DNA from: Altererythrobacter sp. H2
Lineage (GTDB): Bacteria > Pseudomonadota > Alphaproteobacteria > Sphingomonadales > Sphingomonadaceae
Assembly: GCF_035319885.1 (NCBI RefSeq)
Contig: NZ_CP141285.1
Span: 2,046,001 to 2,110,000, forward strand
Direction of reading: 5' to 3'
DNA: 64,000 bases
The position numbers and the translations under genes are program-made. Under the pieces are notes generated by a model that made no database searches, was not told the origin of the DNA, and saw only the letters and a list, made by a program, of their open reading frames with translations. This document shows, in pieces, positions 1-7,390 of the stretch; positions within the stretch are counted from its first letter, which is position 1, and each line of letters starts with the position of its first letter.

Positions 1-1
1 C

Positions 2-52
2 GACACCGTCCACGCCCAGATGCGGGAAGCACAGGGCGAAGCAGCGGAGTAG
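2..52 (+). CDS. 3' end of an upstream gene (partial)
   Basis: An open frame enters from the left edge and stops at a TAG at 50-52; the last 16 residues read DTVHAQMREAQGEAAE. The composition (charged, Ala/Glu-rich tail) looks like a real protein end, but the family cannot be told from so little. It lies upstream of oxyR in the same direction, so a peroxide-defence gene is possible but unproven. Confidence 0.35.
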   Translation, partial: DTVHAQMREAQGEAAE

Positions 53-53
53 C

Positions 54-155
54 GAGCAGTTCGGGCGTGGCGAAAGTCACACCCTCCGCCCCCATATTCG
101 TCACCCCGGCCCCCGAGCCGGGGTCCCGCTGTTCTTCGATCCGCACGCGGCTGCG
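54..155. repeat. Diverged direct repeat, copy 1
   Basis: This stretch and 291-395 read as two diverged copies of one unit. Both begin with a GAGCRGTTYGG-like start followed by CGTGGCGAA, both carry a CCCGGCCCCCGA core, and both continue with TTCTTCGATCC. The CGTCACCCCGG...CCGGGGTCCCGC core is the kind of short palindromic intergenic repeat scattered through sphingomonad genomes. No coding potential is convincing here. Confidence 0.55.
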
Positions 156-182
156 CTCCACCCCAAAGCGGGTAATCAGGCC

Positions 183-271
183 GTCATTGCGAGCCACCGC
201 AGGTGGCGCGGCAATCCAGAGCCCAACGCGATACGGCACTGGATTGCCGCGGCCTTCGGCCTCGCAATGAC
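183..271. repeat. Imperfect long hairpin repeat (GTCATTGCGAG ends)
   Basis: The ends are exact inverted copies: GTCATTGCGAG at 183-193 and CTCGCAATGAC at 261-271. Further in, GGCAATCCAG and CTGGATTGCC (about 210-219 and 239-248) also pair, so an RNA or single strand would fold into a long stem. Extragenic palindromes starting with GTCATTGCGAG are widespread in alphaproteobacteria. It sits between the two copies of the direct repeat. Confidence 0.7.
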
Positions 272-290
272 GATGAGGGTCTGGTGGAGT

Positions 291-395
291 GAGCGGTTTG
301 GACGTGGCGAAGACCCGCCCTGTATCCCTCCCTTACGTTATCCCGGCCCCCGATCCGAGGCTGTGCGTTTCTTCGATCCTGCGCGCTGGCGCAAA
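291..395. repeat. Diverged direct repeat, copy 2
   Basis: Second copy of the unit at 54-155. It runs into a further palindrome-like tail: the CCGGCCCCCGATCCGAGG segment near 343-360 is answered by GGGGCCCCGGATC near 400-412 and the unit closes with GGGTGACGATG at 421-431, which is the reverse of the CGTCA-type start. Confidence 0.5.
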
Positions 396-431
396 GTAGC
401 GGGGCCCCGGATCAAGTCCAGGGTGACGATG

Positions 432-632
432 CGGAGTGCCGGGCCTCTTTCCTGCTCGGGCCCATGCTGCCAGCATCCCCCATTTTCCTACAACCGGCAG
501 GTGGTGTATGCTGCCCGCTTCAAAGCCGCCATAAACCACTTGGATGCCAATTTTTCTCTTTCGCCACCTTGTCCGTCCGCCGCGTCATACAGAAATAAAA
601 GCCGATAAAGCAGTGAGTTCCAACCCGTACCG
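432..632. other. Non-coding spacer upstream of oxyR
   Basis: No convincing gene. The stretch around 549-605 is more AT-rich than its surroundings (ATTTTTCTCTTTC, AAATAAAAG) and is the likely place for the oxyR promoter, but no clean -35/-10 pair could be assigned. Confidence 0.3.
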
Positions 633-653
633 AAGGTGACACCGTGTCACCTT
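633..653. promoter_or_regulatory. Perfect 21-bp palindrome before oxyR, putative operator
   Basis: AAGGTGACAC at 633-642 and GTGTCACCTT at 644-653 are exact inverted copies around a single C. A further TTGTCACC follows directly. The site ends 31 bp before the oxyR ATG. A dyad of this size and position fits a repressor or autoregulation site, though it does not resemble the ATAG-type OxyR half-sites, so the binding protein is unknown. Confidence 0.45.
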
Positions 654-684
654 TGTCACCCTCCCCGGAAGCCAGCAGCCGCCC

Positions 685-1593
685 ATGTCCACCTATCTCC
701 CCACCATCAAGCAGTTGCAGTATCTCGTCATGCTGCACGAGCACGGGCATTTCGGGCGCGCGGCGGAGGCTTCGTTCGTGTCGCAATCGACCCTCTCGGC
801 AGGCATCCGCGAGCTGGAGACGCTGCTGGGCGTGACGCTGGTCGAGCGCAGCCGCCGGGTGGTGCGCTTCACCCCGCTGGGCAACCAGGTGGTGGCCAAG
901 GCGCACCGGCTGCTGCGCGAGGCGGAGGAACTGGCCGACCTCGTTCAGGCCAGCGGCAAGCCGCTGACCGGCACGGTGCGGATGAGCGTGATCCCCACCA
1001 TTGCCCCGTTCATGCTGCCGCGCATCCTGCCCCGCCTGAAGCGCGAGCGGCCTGACCTCAAGCTGTTCCTGCGCGAGGAGACCAGCCACGACGCGGTCGA
1101 AAGCCTGCACCACGGGCGGGTCGATTGCGTGCTGCTTGCCCTGCCCTATGCCATCGGCGAGGTCGAGACGGCGCACATTGCGGACGATCCGCTGCTGGTT
1201 GCCTTCCCCAAGGACGATCCGCGCGATCCGCCCGCCAGTATCCCCCCGTCAATGATCGACGCCATGGGCCAAGGCGGGCGCCTGCTGCTGCTGGAAGACG
1301 GGCATTGCCTGAAGGAACACGCGCTGGCGGCGTGCAACCGGCCTGAGCTGCGGGCCTCGGCCACGATGATCGCCACCTCGCTCCACACGCTGGTGCAGAT
1401 GGTCGACAATGACCTGGGCCTGACCATGCTGCCGCAGATGGCGCTCGATGCAGGCATTCTGGAGGGCACCAATGTGGTGGCGCGGCCACTGAAATCGACC
1501 GTGGCGAGCCGCCAGATTACCCTGATCTGGCGCAAGAACTCGCCCCGCTCGGCCGAATTCGAGCTGCTGGCGGAGGAGCTGCGGGCCGGGTGA
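685..1593 (+). CDS. oxyR: Hydrogen peroxide-inducible LysR-type activator OxyR
   Basis: A 302-residue LysR-family regulator. Residues 5-65 form the winged helix-turn-helix (HFGRAAEASFVSQSTLS recognition region) and the remainder is the substrate-binding-like sensor. The decisive feature is the peroxide switch: C208 in EDGHCLKEH and C217 in LAAC lie nine residues apart, exactly the spacing of the redox cysteines C199 and C208 of E. coli OxyR. It should therefore sense H2O2 by disulfide formation and activate antioxidant genes. The ATG at 685 is chosen because it starts the HTH at the normal distance. A perfect palindrome lies just upstream. The peroxide-defence targets are not in this window, unless the truncated gene at the left edge is one. 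Confidence 0.93.
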   Translation: MSTYLPTIKQLQYLVMLHEHGHFGRAAEASFVSQSTLSAGIRELETLLGVTLVERSRRVVRFTPLGNQVVAKAHRLLREAEELADLVQASGKPLTGTVRMSVIPTIAPFMLPRILPRLKRERPDLKLFLREETSHDAVESLHHGRVDCVLLALPYAIGEVETAHIADDPLLVAFPKDDPRDPPASIPPSMIDAMGQGGRLLLLEDGHCLKEHALAACNRPELRASATMIATSLHTLVQMVDNDLGLTMLPQMALDAGILEGTNVVARPLKSTVASRQITLIWRKNSPRSAEFELLAEELRAG

Positions 1594-1643
1594 ACCGGGA
1601 GGGAAAATAGGCAGGTTTCATGATTTGTTGGTGAATTTGGCCG

Positions 1644-1661
1644 TAACCGTTGGCCGGGTTA
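1644..1661. promoter_or_regulatory. TAACC/GGTTA inverted repeat upstream of the PilZ gene
   Basis: TAACC at 1644-1648 and GGTTA at 1657-1661 form an inverted pair with eight bases between, 20 bp before the start codon and immediately before the AAGGA ribosome binding site. Related TAACC motifs occur near 4291, 4817 and 59565, all close to motility or c-di-GMP genes. A CtrA-type half-site is the tentative reading. Confidence 0.3.
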
Positions 1662-1680
1662 GCAGACAAGGAACACGGCG

Positions 1681-2040
1681 ATGCGCGCCTTCAACCGGTT
1701 CAAGACAGACGAGATGATCGATTGCGCGGTCAGCGGCAAACGCGGCAAGGTTGCGCTCTACAACCTCTCGTGCGGCGGCTGTATGATTGAAAGCGGCAGC
1801 AAACTGCTCAAGCAGGGCGCGAGCGTGTCGCTGGTCATGCGCGAGAAGATCGAGGTCAGCGGGCGGGTTGCCTGGCGGATCGGCAAGAACGCCGGGATCA
1901 AGTTCGACCAGACGCTGCACCCCAGGGTGGTCGAGCAGTTCGGTTACACCGAGGAGGAGTTCGACCGGAATGACCCGCGCGACCGGTTCGGCATTCCGCT
2001 GGTCGAGATGCTCCACGCCAGCGCGGGGCGGCTCGACTGA
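1681..2040 (+). CDS. PilZ domain protein (c-di-GMP effector)
   Basis: A 119-residue single-domain protein. The YNLSCGGCMI segment (residues 27-36) matches the N/DxSxxG signature of PilZ domains, followed by the beta-barrel pattern VSLVM-x-V-S-GRVAWR. PilZ domains bind cyclic di-GMP and relay it to motility, secretion or polysaccharide machinery. The N-terminal arginine motif (RxxxR) is not clearly present: the start reads MRAFNRFKTDE, so nucleotide binding may be altered. An AAGGA ribosome binding site lies 8-12 bases before the ATG. It converges with pgsA with only four bases between the stops. Confidence 0.8.
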   Translation: MRAFNRFKTDEMIDCAVSGKRGKVALYNLSCGGCMIESGSKLLKQGASVSLVMREKIEVSGRVAWRIGKNAGIKFDQTLHPRVVEQFGYTEEEFDRNDPRDRFGIPLVEMLHASAGRLD

Positions 2041-2044
2041 GGCT

Positions 2045-2638
2045 TCAGTCCATGTGCCTGAGGCCGACGCGGAGGTAGTCCCACCCGGTCACCAGCGTCA
2101 GGATCGCGGCGGCCCAAAGCGTGGTCAGACCCACCGTGTGGGGGACATTGGCCTCGATCGAGCCCAGCGTCATGGTCCACTCCGGCAGACCCTTGCCCAG
2201 GATCAGCGCGCCGAGGCAGACCAGCTGGAAGGTCGTCTTCCACTTGGCCAGCCGCGAAACCGGCACGGAGACCTGTATGCCGCCGAGGAACTCGCGCAGA
2301 CCGGACACCGCAATCTCGCGCACCAGGATGATCAGACCCGCGATCACGTGCAGGTCACCCACATAGGGCCCGCGCAGCACACCCTGCGCGGTCAGCACCA
2401 GGATCACGGCGGCGACCATGATCTTGTCGGCAATCGGGTCGAGGAACACCCCCAGCCGCGACACTGCCCCGCTGCTTCGGGCGAGGTACCCGTCAAAATA
2501 GTCCGTAATCCCCATCGCGCAGTACAGCACGAAGGCCACCAGATAACCCGTCGTCCAGTCCGGCCACCACAGCAGCGCAACCAGGAAGGGCAGCGCCACA
2601 ATGCGCGACAGGGTGAGGAGGTTCGGCAGGCTCAGCAT
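2045..2638 (-). CDS. pgsA: CDP-diacylglycerol--glycerol-3-phosphate 3-phosphatidyltransferase
   Basis: A 197-residue integral membrane enzyme that makes phosphatidylglycerophosphate from CDP-diacylglycerol and glycerol 3-phosphate, the committed step to phosphatidylglycerol and cardiolipin. The CDP-alcohol phosphotransferase signature is complete: DGYLAR, then after eight residues G-x3-D-x3-D (GVFLDPIAD), providing the metal-binding aspartates. About five hydrophobic helices follow. The frame stays open 44 codons upstream, but that part is Arg/Ala/Pro-rich, overlaps the divergent gene's leader, and the family starts with MLSLPNLLTLSR, so the ATG at 2638 is preferred. It is divergent from the LplT-like transporter gene, another phospholipid-related function. 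Confidence 0.93.
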   Translation of the reverse strand: MLSLPNLLTLSRIVALPFLVALLWWPDWTTGYLVAFVLYCAMGITDYFDGYLARSSGAVSRLGVFLDPIADKIMVAAVILVLTAQGVLRGPYVGDLHVIAGLIILVREIAVSGLREFLGGIQVSVPVSRLAKWKTTFQLVCLGALILGKGLPEWTMTLGSIEANVPHTVGLTTLWAAAILTLVTGWDYLRVGLRHMD

Positions 2639-2752
2639 GGTGACTTTCCCCCTAGCGTCTTTGCCCGTCCGGCAAAAGCGACCATCCGCCCTTGTTCCCC
2701 AAGCCGATGCCGCTAAACCGGCTGCACCACAGGGAGGGGCTGCGGCACCGGC

Positions 2753-4069
2753 ATGACCACATCGACGCATCTGCTGCGACAGCGCCGCTTCCTGCCGCTG
2801 TTCATCACCCAGCTTTTCAACGCCTTCAACGACAATCTTTACAAGAACGCGATGGTGCTGTTCGTCGTTTACAGCGTCTACAATTCCGAAGAGGCGGAAG
2901 GCATGTTCAGCGCCGTCGCGTCTGGGCTGTTCATCCTGCCGTTCTTCCTGCTGTCAGCCATTGCCGGGCAACTGGCCGACATGCGCGACAAAGCCGCAGT
3001 GATCCGCGCGGTCAAGCTGCTCGAAATCGCCTTGATGCTGATCGGTGCGGCGGGCCTGTTCCTTGCCTGGCGGGGCGTTGCAGTCGAGGCCTTTGCGATC
3101 CCGCTGATGCTGCTGGCGCTGTTCCTGACCGGAGTCCAGTCGACATTTCTCGGGCCGATCAAGTACGCCATCCTGCCCCAGCACCTGAAGCGGGATGAAG
3201 TGCTGGCCGGGACAGGGCTGGTCGAAGCGGGCACCTACATTGCCATTCTGGCGGGCACCATTCTGGCGGGCTGGATTCCGGTTCAGTGGGCCGCGGCGGC
3301 AATCATCGGCATCAGCGTGCTGGGCTACATTTCAAGCCGCCAGATTCCCGCCGCCCCCCCTCTCGCCCCGCCGGAAAAGCTCGACTGGCATATCCTGCGT
3401 GCCTCGATCGGGCTGGTGCGCGAAACAATGCACAACCGCGAAGTGTTCTACGCAATCCTGTCGATCAGCTTCTTCTGGACCATCGGTGCAGTGCTGTTCA
3501 TCCAGTTCCCGCCTCTGGCCAAGAACGTGATCATGGCGAGCAAGGAAGTGGCGAGCCTGTTCCTGGTGGTCTTTTCGGTGGGGGTGGCGATCGGCTCGGT
3601 TGCGGTCAACGCCCTGCTCAAGGGGACGGTATCAGCCCGCTACGCCCCTGCCTCGGTGCTCGTCATGGGGTTGTTTGTGGTGGCCTTCTATGCCGTCTGC
3701 AGGCTGTGGCAGGCCGACCAGCCGGCCGAGTTGCTGGACGTCGCCGACTTCATCTCCTGGCCCATGGCCAGTGTCCTGATGCTATGCCTGCTGGGCATTG
3801 CCGTGTCAGGCGGAATGTTCGTCGTACCGCTCTATGCCTTCCTGACGACCCGGGTGGCACCCGAGCGCGCCTCACGCACGATCGCGGCGAACAATATCGT
3901 CAACTCGGGGGCCATGGTCGGCGGATCGCTCCTGGCAATGGGCCTGAGCGCAGTCGGCGTGGCAATCAGCGAGCAGGTGCTGCTGAGCGCCGCCATGTGC
4001 CTGGTGTCAGCCTGGCTGGGGCAGCGGCTGCTGACCGCAGAGCGCGCGGCGACGCCGACGACATACTGA
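2753..4069 (+). CDS. MFS transporter, LplT-like (lysophospholipid flippase family)
   Basis: A 438-residue protein with about twelve hydrophobic segments. Two signatures point to the LplT group of the major facilitator superfamily rather than to drug efflux: FNDNLYKNAMVLF near the N-terminus and FLGPIKYAILPQHL in the middle. LplT moves lysophospholipids across the inner membrane so that they can be re-acylated. In many relatives this module is fused to an acyltransferase and an acyl-ACP synthetase; here it stands alone, ending soon after the last helix. The position divergent to pgsA supports a role in membrane lipid turnover. Exact substrate remains inferred. Confidence 0.75.
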   Translation: MTTSTHLLRQRRFLPLFITQLFNAFNDNLYKNAMVLFVVYSVYNSEEAEGMFSAVASGLFILPFFLLSAIAGQLADMRDKAAVIRAVKLLEIALMLIGAAGLFLAWRGVAVEAFAIPLMLLALFLTGVQSTFLGPIKYAILPQHLKRDEVLAGTGLVEAGTYIAILAGTILAGWIPVQWAAAAIIGISVLGYISSRQIPAAPPLAPPEKLDWHILRASIGLVRETMHNREVFYAILSISFFWTIGAVLFIQFPPLAKNVIMASKEVASLFLVVFSVGVAIGSVAVNALLKGTVSARYAPASVLVMGLFVVAFYAVCRLWQADQPAELLDVADFISWPMASVLMLCLLGIAVSGGMFVVPLYAFLTTRVAPERASRTIAANNIVNSGAMVGGSLLAMGLSAVGVAISEQVLLSAAMCLVSAWLGQRLLTAERAATPTTY

Positions 4070-4081
4070 ACAGGCTGTTCA
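4067..4081. other. 15-bp palindrome holding the stop codons of two convergent genes
   Basis: TGAACAG and CTGTTCA are perfect inverted arms around one G. The TGA at 4067-4069 ends the MFS gene and the complementary TCA at 4079-4081 ends the small gene on the other strand, so the two stops are mirror images. The stem is short and has no T-run, so an intrinsic terminator is not claimed. Confidence 0.4.
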
Positions 4082-4270
4082 GGCGATGAATACGCCGAAT
4101 ACCACCAGGCTGGCAATGTAAGTCGCGAAGAATCCGCGAAGATCCTCTGCCGAAAGGCGCCAGCCTGCCCGTGCCTTGCGCGGCATGGTGCCCCCGCGAA
4201 CACGCGGTGGCAGGGACGCCAGGAACGGATGCCGGGCGGTTTCGTCGGTCAGGACCAGGGATCGTCTCAT
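4079..4270 (-). CDS. Small predicted single-pass membrane protein
   Basis: A 63-residue protein of unknown function. The first 45 residues are basic (many Arg and Lys, including MPRKARAGWRLSAEDLRGF), followed by one hydrophobic segment FFATYIASLVVFGVFIA that runs to the C-terminus. This suggests a tail-anchored or N-in membrane protein. No strong ribosome binding site is seen. Upstream, on the opposite strand numbering 4280-4298, lie two TTAA/CTAA elements eleven bases apart that could form a CtrA-type promoter element. It is kept as a gene because the frame, codon use and defined membrane segment look genuine, but the evidence is modest. Confidence 0.55.
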   Translation of the reverse strand: MRRSLVLTDETARHPFLASLPPRVRGGTMPRKARAGWRLSAEDLRGFFATYIASLVVFGVFIA

Positions 4271-4279
4271 CCCCGGTCA

Positions 4280-4298
4280 TTAACCCGATCCTAACCAT
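4280..4298. promoter_or_regulatory. TTAA-N7-CTAACCAT element, possible CtrA box
   Basis: TTAA at 4280-4283, seven bases, then CTAACCAT at 4291-4298. The CtrA consensus in alphaproteobacteria is TTAA-N7-TTAA, with TTAACCAT as a half-site. It lies 10-28 bp upstream of the small membrane protein start. One mismatch from consensus, so tentative. Confidence 0.35.
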
Positions 4299-4358
4299 GA
4301 TGCGCGGCTGCAATAGCCCATGTCGCAAGATGGGACACCTAGCGCAGCGCCGGGGTTT

Positions 4359-4769
4359 TCAACTGTCTGCAAGCTTCAGGATGTGCGCCCACTCCCCCGG
4401 CCTCACCTCGCTGACTGACAGACGCGACAGCTTGACCAGCTCCATCTCCGACAGAGCGGGATCCGCCTTGACCTCCTTCAGGGTCACAGGCCGCCCCAGC
4501 TTGCGGACCGGCTTGACCTTGACCGCCGCCCACTTGCCATCGGGGTCAGTCGGGTCGGCTATCCCGGAAACGGACACTTCGGCAATGCCGACGATCTCCA
4601 GCCCGATGTTCGAATGGTAGAAAAAGGCCTGTTCGCCCACCTGCATGGCAGCCAGGTTGTTCTTAGCGCGGTGGTTACGCACCCCGTCCCAGGTCCCTTC
4701 GCCTTCGGCCACAAGATCATCCCAACTGTAAACATCGGGTTCGGACTTCATCAGCCAGTATCGCGGCAC
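4359..4769 (-). CDS. EVE domain protein
   Basis: A 136-residue protein consisting of one EVE domain (PUA-like fold, relative of human thymocyte nuclear protein 1). The family hallmarks are PRYWLMKSEPDVYSWDDL at the start, WDGVRNHRAKNNL, and GEQAFFYHSN. EVE domains are thought to bind modified bases in nucleic acids; the bacterial stand-alone form has no settled role. The start is set at a GTG (4769), giving M-PRYWLMK with a GGAG ribosome binding site six bases upstream. A longer frame from 4832 would add 21 unconserved residues. It is divergent from the GGDEF-EAL gene. Confidence 0.88.
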   Translation of the reverse strand: MPRYWLMKSEPDVYSWDDLVAEGEGTWDGVRNHRAKNNLAAMQVGEQAFFYHSNIGLEIVGIAEVSVSGIADPTDPDGKWAAVKVKPVRKLGRPVTLKEVKADPALSEMELVKLSRLSVSEVRPGEWAHILKLADS

Positions 4770-4897
4770 AGGGGTCTCCGGGTCGGGTTGATTTACGATT
4801 GTCCCTTGGCAGCATCTTAACCGGTTGTTCAAGCCACTGTGCGATGTTTCCGCTGATACAGAAAGGTGGGCAAGGCTGCGACGTCAGCCAGCGGGAC

Positions 4898-6529
4898 ATG
4901 GCAAACCCAACTGAGAACAGGGATGTGAGCAAAGTCCGCGCGGACCGCGACGTGGTGGCGCTTGGCATCGCTGCGTCTGCCATAATCATGTTTGTCGGCA
5001 CGGGCGGCGCCATCATGCCGCAGATCCTGCGCAGCTGGATGGGCGTTGGCAACGGCCCCAGCGCTCTTCTGATCAATGCCGTTCTGCTCAACATTGCTCT
5101 GATCATCTTCGGCTGGCGTCGCTATCGCGAATTGCTGGCCGAAATCGAAGAACGCCGCCGGGCCGAAACCAAGGCCAGGGAGCTGGCAGAAACAGACGCT
5201 CTGACCGGATGCCTCAACCGGCGCAGCATAGGTCCGGCGACCGACCGTCTGATTGCCGAGCAGGCCGCAAGCGGGGGCCAGGTGGCTTTCCTGATGATCG
5301 ATCTCGACAACTTCAAGCAGGTCAATGACTACCACGGCCATGCCAGCGGAGACCGGATGCTGGTGACCGCGGCACAGCGCATCCGCGACTTGCTGCCGCC
5401 CGGCGGCATTGTCGCGCGGATCGGCGGAGATGAATTCGCCTGCGTCGTGCCGTCGAACCCTTGCGAGCCTGACAAAGTATCGGGATTTGCTGCGCGCCTG
5501 GTCGACGCTGTCTCGGCTCCGGTCCGGTTCGAGGAGCACCCGGTCGAAATTACCGTTTCGGTGGGCGTGGCCATCAGCGAAGAGGGCAATGAAAACGCCT
5601 CTACCTTGATGCATTTCGCAGACGTCGCGATGTACCATGCGAAGAAATCGGGGAAAAACCGCTGCTGCTGGTTCGAGCCATCGCTCGAAAATGCCCTGCG
5701 GCAGCGCCAGCGGCTGGAACAGGGCATCCGCCGGGGGATCGAGCGCAGCCAGTTTGTGCCGTTTTACGAACAGCAGGTGGATATCAAGAGCGGCCGCCTG
5801 ACCGGGTTCGAGATGCTGGCCCGGTGGGAAAGCCCCGAAATGCACGGGACAGGGCCGGATGTCTTCATCCCTGTTGCCGAAGAAATGGGCCTGATTGCCG
5901 ACCTGTCATTCATGGTCATCGGCAAGGCGCTTGACGATGCCATGGAGTGGGACCCATCACTGACGTTATCGGTCAATGTCTCGCCCTTTCAGCTGCGCGA
6001 TCCGTGGTTCTCCCAGAAGCTCCTCAAGCTCATGATCGAGCACAATTTTCCGCCCGAGCGGCTCGACGTGGAGATCACCGAGAACGCCCTGCTGGAGAAC
6101 GTCGGCCTTGTCCGGTCAATGATCACCAGTCTGCGCAACCAGGGGGTGAAGATCAGCCTGGATGACTTTGGCACCGGTTATTCGAGCCTGGCCCAGTTGC
6201 GCAGCCTGCCGTTCGACCGGCTGAAGATCGACCGCAGCTTCGTCAGCGAGCTGCGCGAAAGCGGATCGGGCGCGAAGATCGTCGATGCCATCATCCGCCT
6301 CGGCGACGGTCTCGACATGCCCGTCACCGCAGAGGGTGTGGAGGATGAGGCCATTCTCGCGGCCCTGAACCGGTTTGAAAACCTGAAGGCACAGGGGCAT
6401 CACTTCGGAAAGCCCGAAAGTGCCGCAGCGGTGCGAAAACGCCTGTCCGATCTGGGATTGCTGGTCCAGCCTGTTCGCAGTCTCGCCGTCGCCCGATCTT
6501 TCGATCCTGACGCCCGCAAACTCGGCTGA
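4898..6529 (+). CDS. Membrane-bound GGDEF-EAL protein (c-di-GMP turnover)
   Basis: About 543 residues from the preferred ATG at 4898 (alternatives in frame: 4844, and 4799 as a longer form). Two hydrophobic segments (VVALGIAASAIIMFVGTGG and LLINAVLLNIALIIFGW) are followed by a GGDEF domain with intact GGDEF (RIGGDEFACV) and an EAL domain. The EAL signature is present as FEMLAR (ExLxR), with EITEN, DDFGTGYSSL, KIDRSFV and TAEGVE, so phosphodiesterase residues look complete. The RxxD inhibitory site expected just before GGDEF is missing (PPGG there). The protein may therefore make, degrade, or switch between both. Net activity cannot be decided from sequence. Nearby PilZ protein is a plausible receiver. 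Confidence 0.9.
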   Translation: MANPTENRDVSKVRADRDVVALGIAASAIIMFVGTGGAIMPQILRSWMGVGNGPSALLINAVLLNIALIIFGWRRYRELLAEIEERRRAETKARELAETDALTGCLNRRSIGPATDRLIAEQAASGGQVAFLMIDLDNFKQVNDYHGHASGDRMLVTAAQRIRDLLPPGGIVARIGGDEFACVVPSNPCEPDKVSGFAARLVDAVSAPVRFEEHPVEITVSVGVAISEEGNENASTLMHFADVAMYHAKKSGKNRCCWFEPSLENALRQRQRLEQGIRRGIERSQFVPFYEQQVDIKSGRLTGFEMLARWESPEMHGTGPDVFIPVAEEMGLIADLSFMVIGKALDDAMEWDPSLTLSVNVSPFQLRDPWFSQKLLKLMIEHNFPPERLDVEITENALLENVGLVRSMITSLRNQGVKISLDDFGTGYSSLAQLRSLPFDRLKIDRSFVSELRESGSGAKIVDAIIRLGDGLDMPVTAEGVEDEAILAALNRFENLKAQGHHFGKPESAAAVRKRLSDLGLLVQPVRSLAVARSFDPDARKLG

Positions 6530-6583
6530 TTGCCGGCTCCCGACTGGACGCCGCTGCCCCTGCTCCCTAGATGCGCTGACACA

Positions 6584-7390
6584 ATGCGTGTCCCGTTTGT
6601 CAAAATGCATGGCCTCGGCAACGACTTCGTCGTGCTGGATGCCCGCGCCAGTGCCGTGCCGGCGCTCGACCATACTATCGCCGCTCGCCTCGCAGATCGC
6701 CATACCGGCATTGGCTGCGACCAGCTTATCCTGCTGGAGCCTTCCGCCATTGCCGACTTCAGGATGCGGATATTCAACGCGGACGGGGGCGAGGTCGAAG
6801 CCTGCGGCAATGCCAGCCGGGCTATTGCCCTGCTGCACGGCGCGCCGGCAAGGGTCGAGACCAGCGGCGGGATCATCGCACTCCAGCCGGTCAGCGGCGG
6901 CGCCCGGGTGGATATGGGTGTGCCGCGATTTGACTGGGACGCCATTCCGCTCGCCTATCCGATGGACACGCTGTCCATGCCGGTCGGTTGGGAGGACCTC
7001 TCCGCGCCCGCGGCGGTGAACGTCGGCAATCCCCATGTCATTTTCTTCGTAGCCGACCCGGCCCGGGTGGATCTTGCCCGCCTCGGCCCCCTGATCGAAC
7101 GCGACGCGCTGTTTCCCGAGCGGGTCAACGTCAATGTCGCCTCGGTTGACGATGGTCGCATCGCGCTGAGGGTATGGGAACGGGGCGCAGGCCTGACCCG
7201 TGCGTGCGGCACCGGGGCCTGTGCCACCGCTGTCGCAGCAATCCGGCGCAAACTGGTCGCTTCGCCGGTCACCGTCTCCCTGCCCGGCGGAGAACTGGTG
7301 ATCGAATGGGATGGCGCCGGCCCGGTCTTGATGACCGGCCCCGCCAGCGAAAGTTTCCGTGGTTCGTTCGAATGGGGCGATTTCTCCTGA
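6584..7390 (+). CDS. dapF: Diaminopimelate epimerase
   Basis: A 268-residue enzyme converting LL- to meso-diaminopimelate for lysine and peptidoglycan synthesis. The two catalytic cysteines are visible in pseudo-duplicated sites: C74 in EACGNASR and C208 in ACGTGAC. The start MRVPFVKMHGLGNDFVV is the canonical N-terminus, so the ATG at 6584 is used; the frame is open 18 codons further upstream to a TTG that abuts the preceding stop, but those residues are not family-like. It is the first gene of a tightly packed run dapF-mtaB-ftsY-yciB, sharing an ATGA overlap with mtaB. Confidence 0.95.
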   Translation: MRVPFVKMHGLGNDFVVLDARASAVPALDHTIAARLADRHTGIGCDQLILLEPSAIADFRMRIFNADGGEVEACGNASRAIALLHGAPARVETSGGIIALQPVSGGARVDMGVPRFDWDAIPLAYPMDTLSMPVGWEDLSAPAAVNVGNPHVIFFVADPARVDLARLGPLIERDALFPERVNVNVASVDDGRIALRVWERGAGLTRACGTGACATAVAAIRRKLVASPVTVSLPGGELVIEWDGAGPVLMTGPASESFRGSFEWGDFS

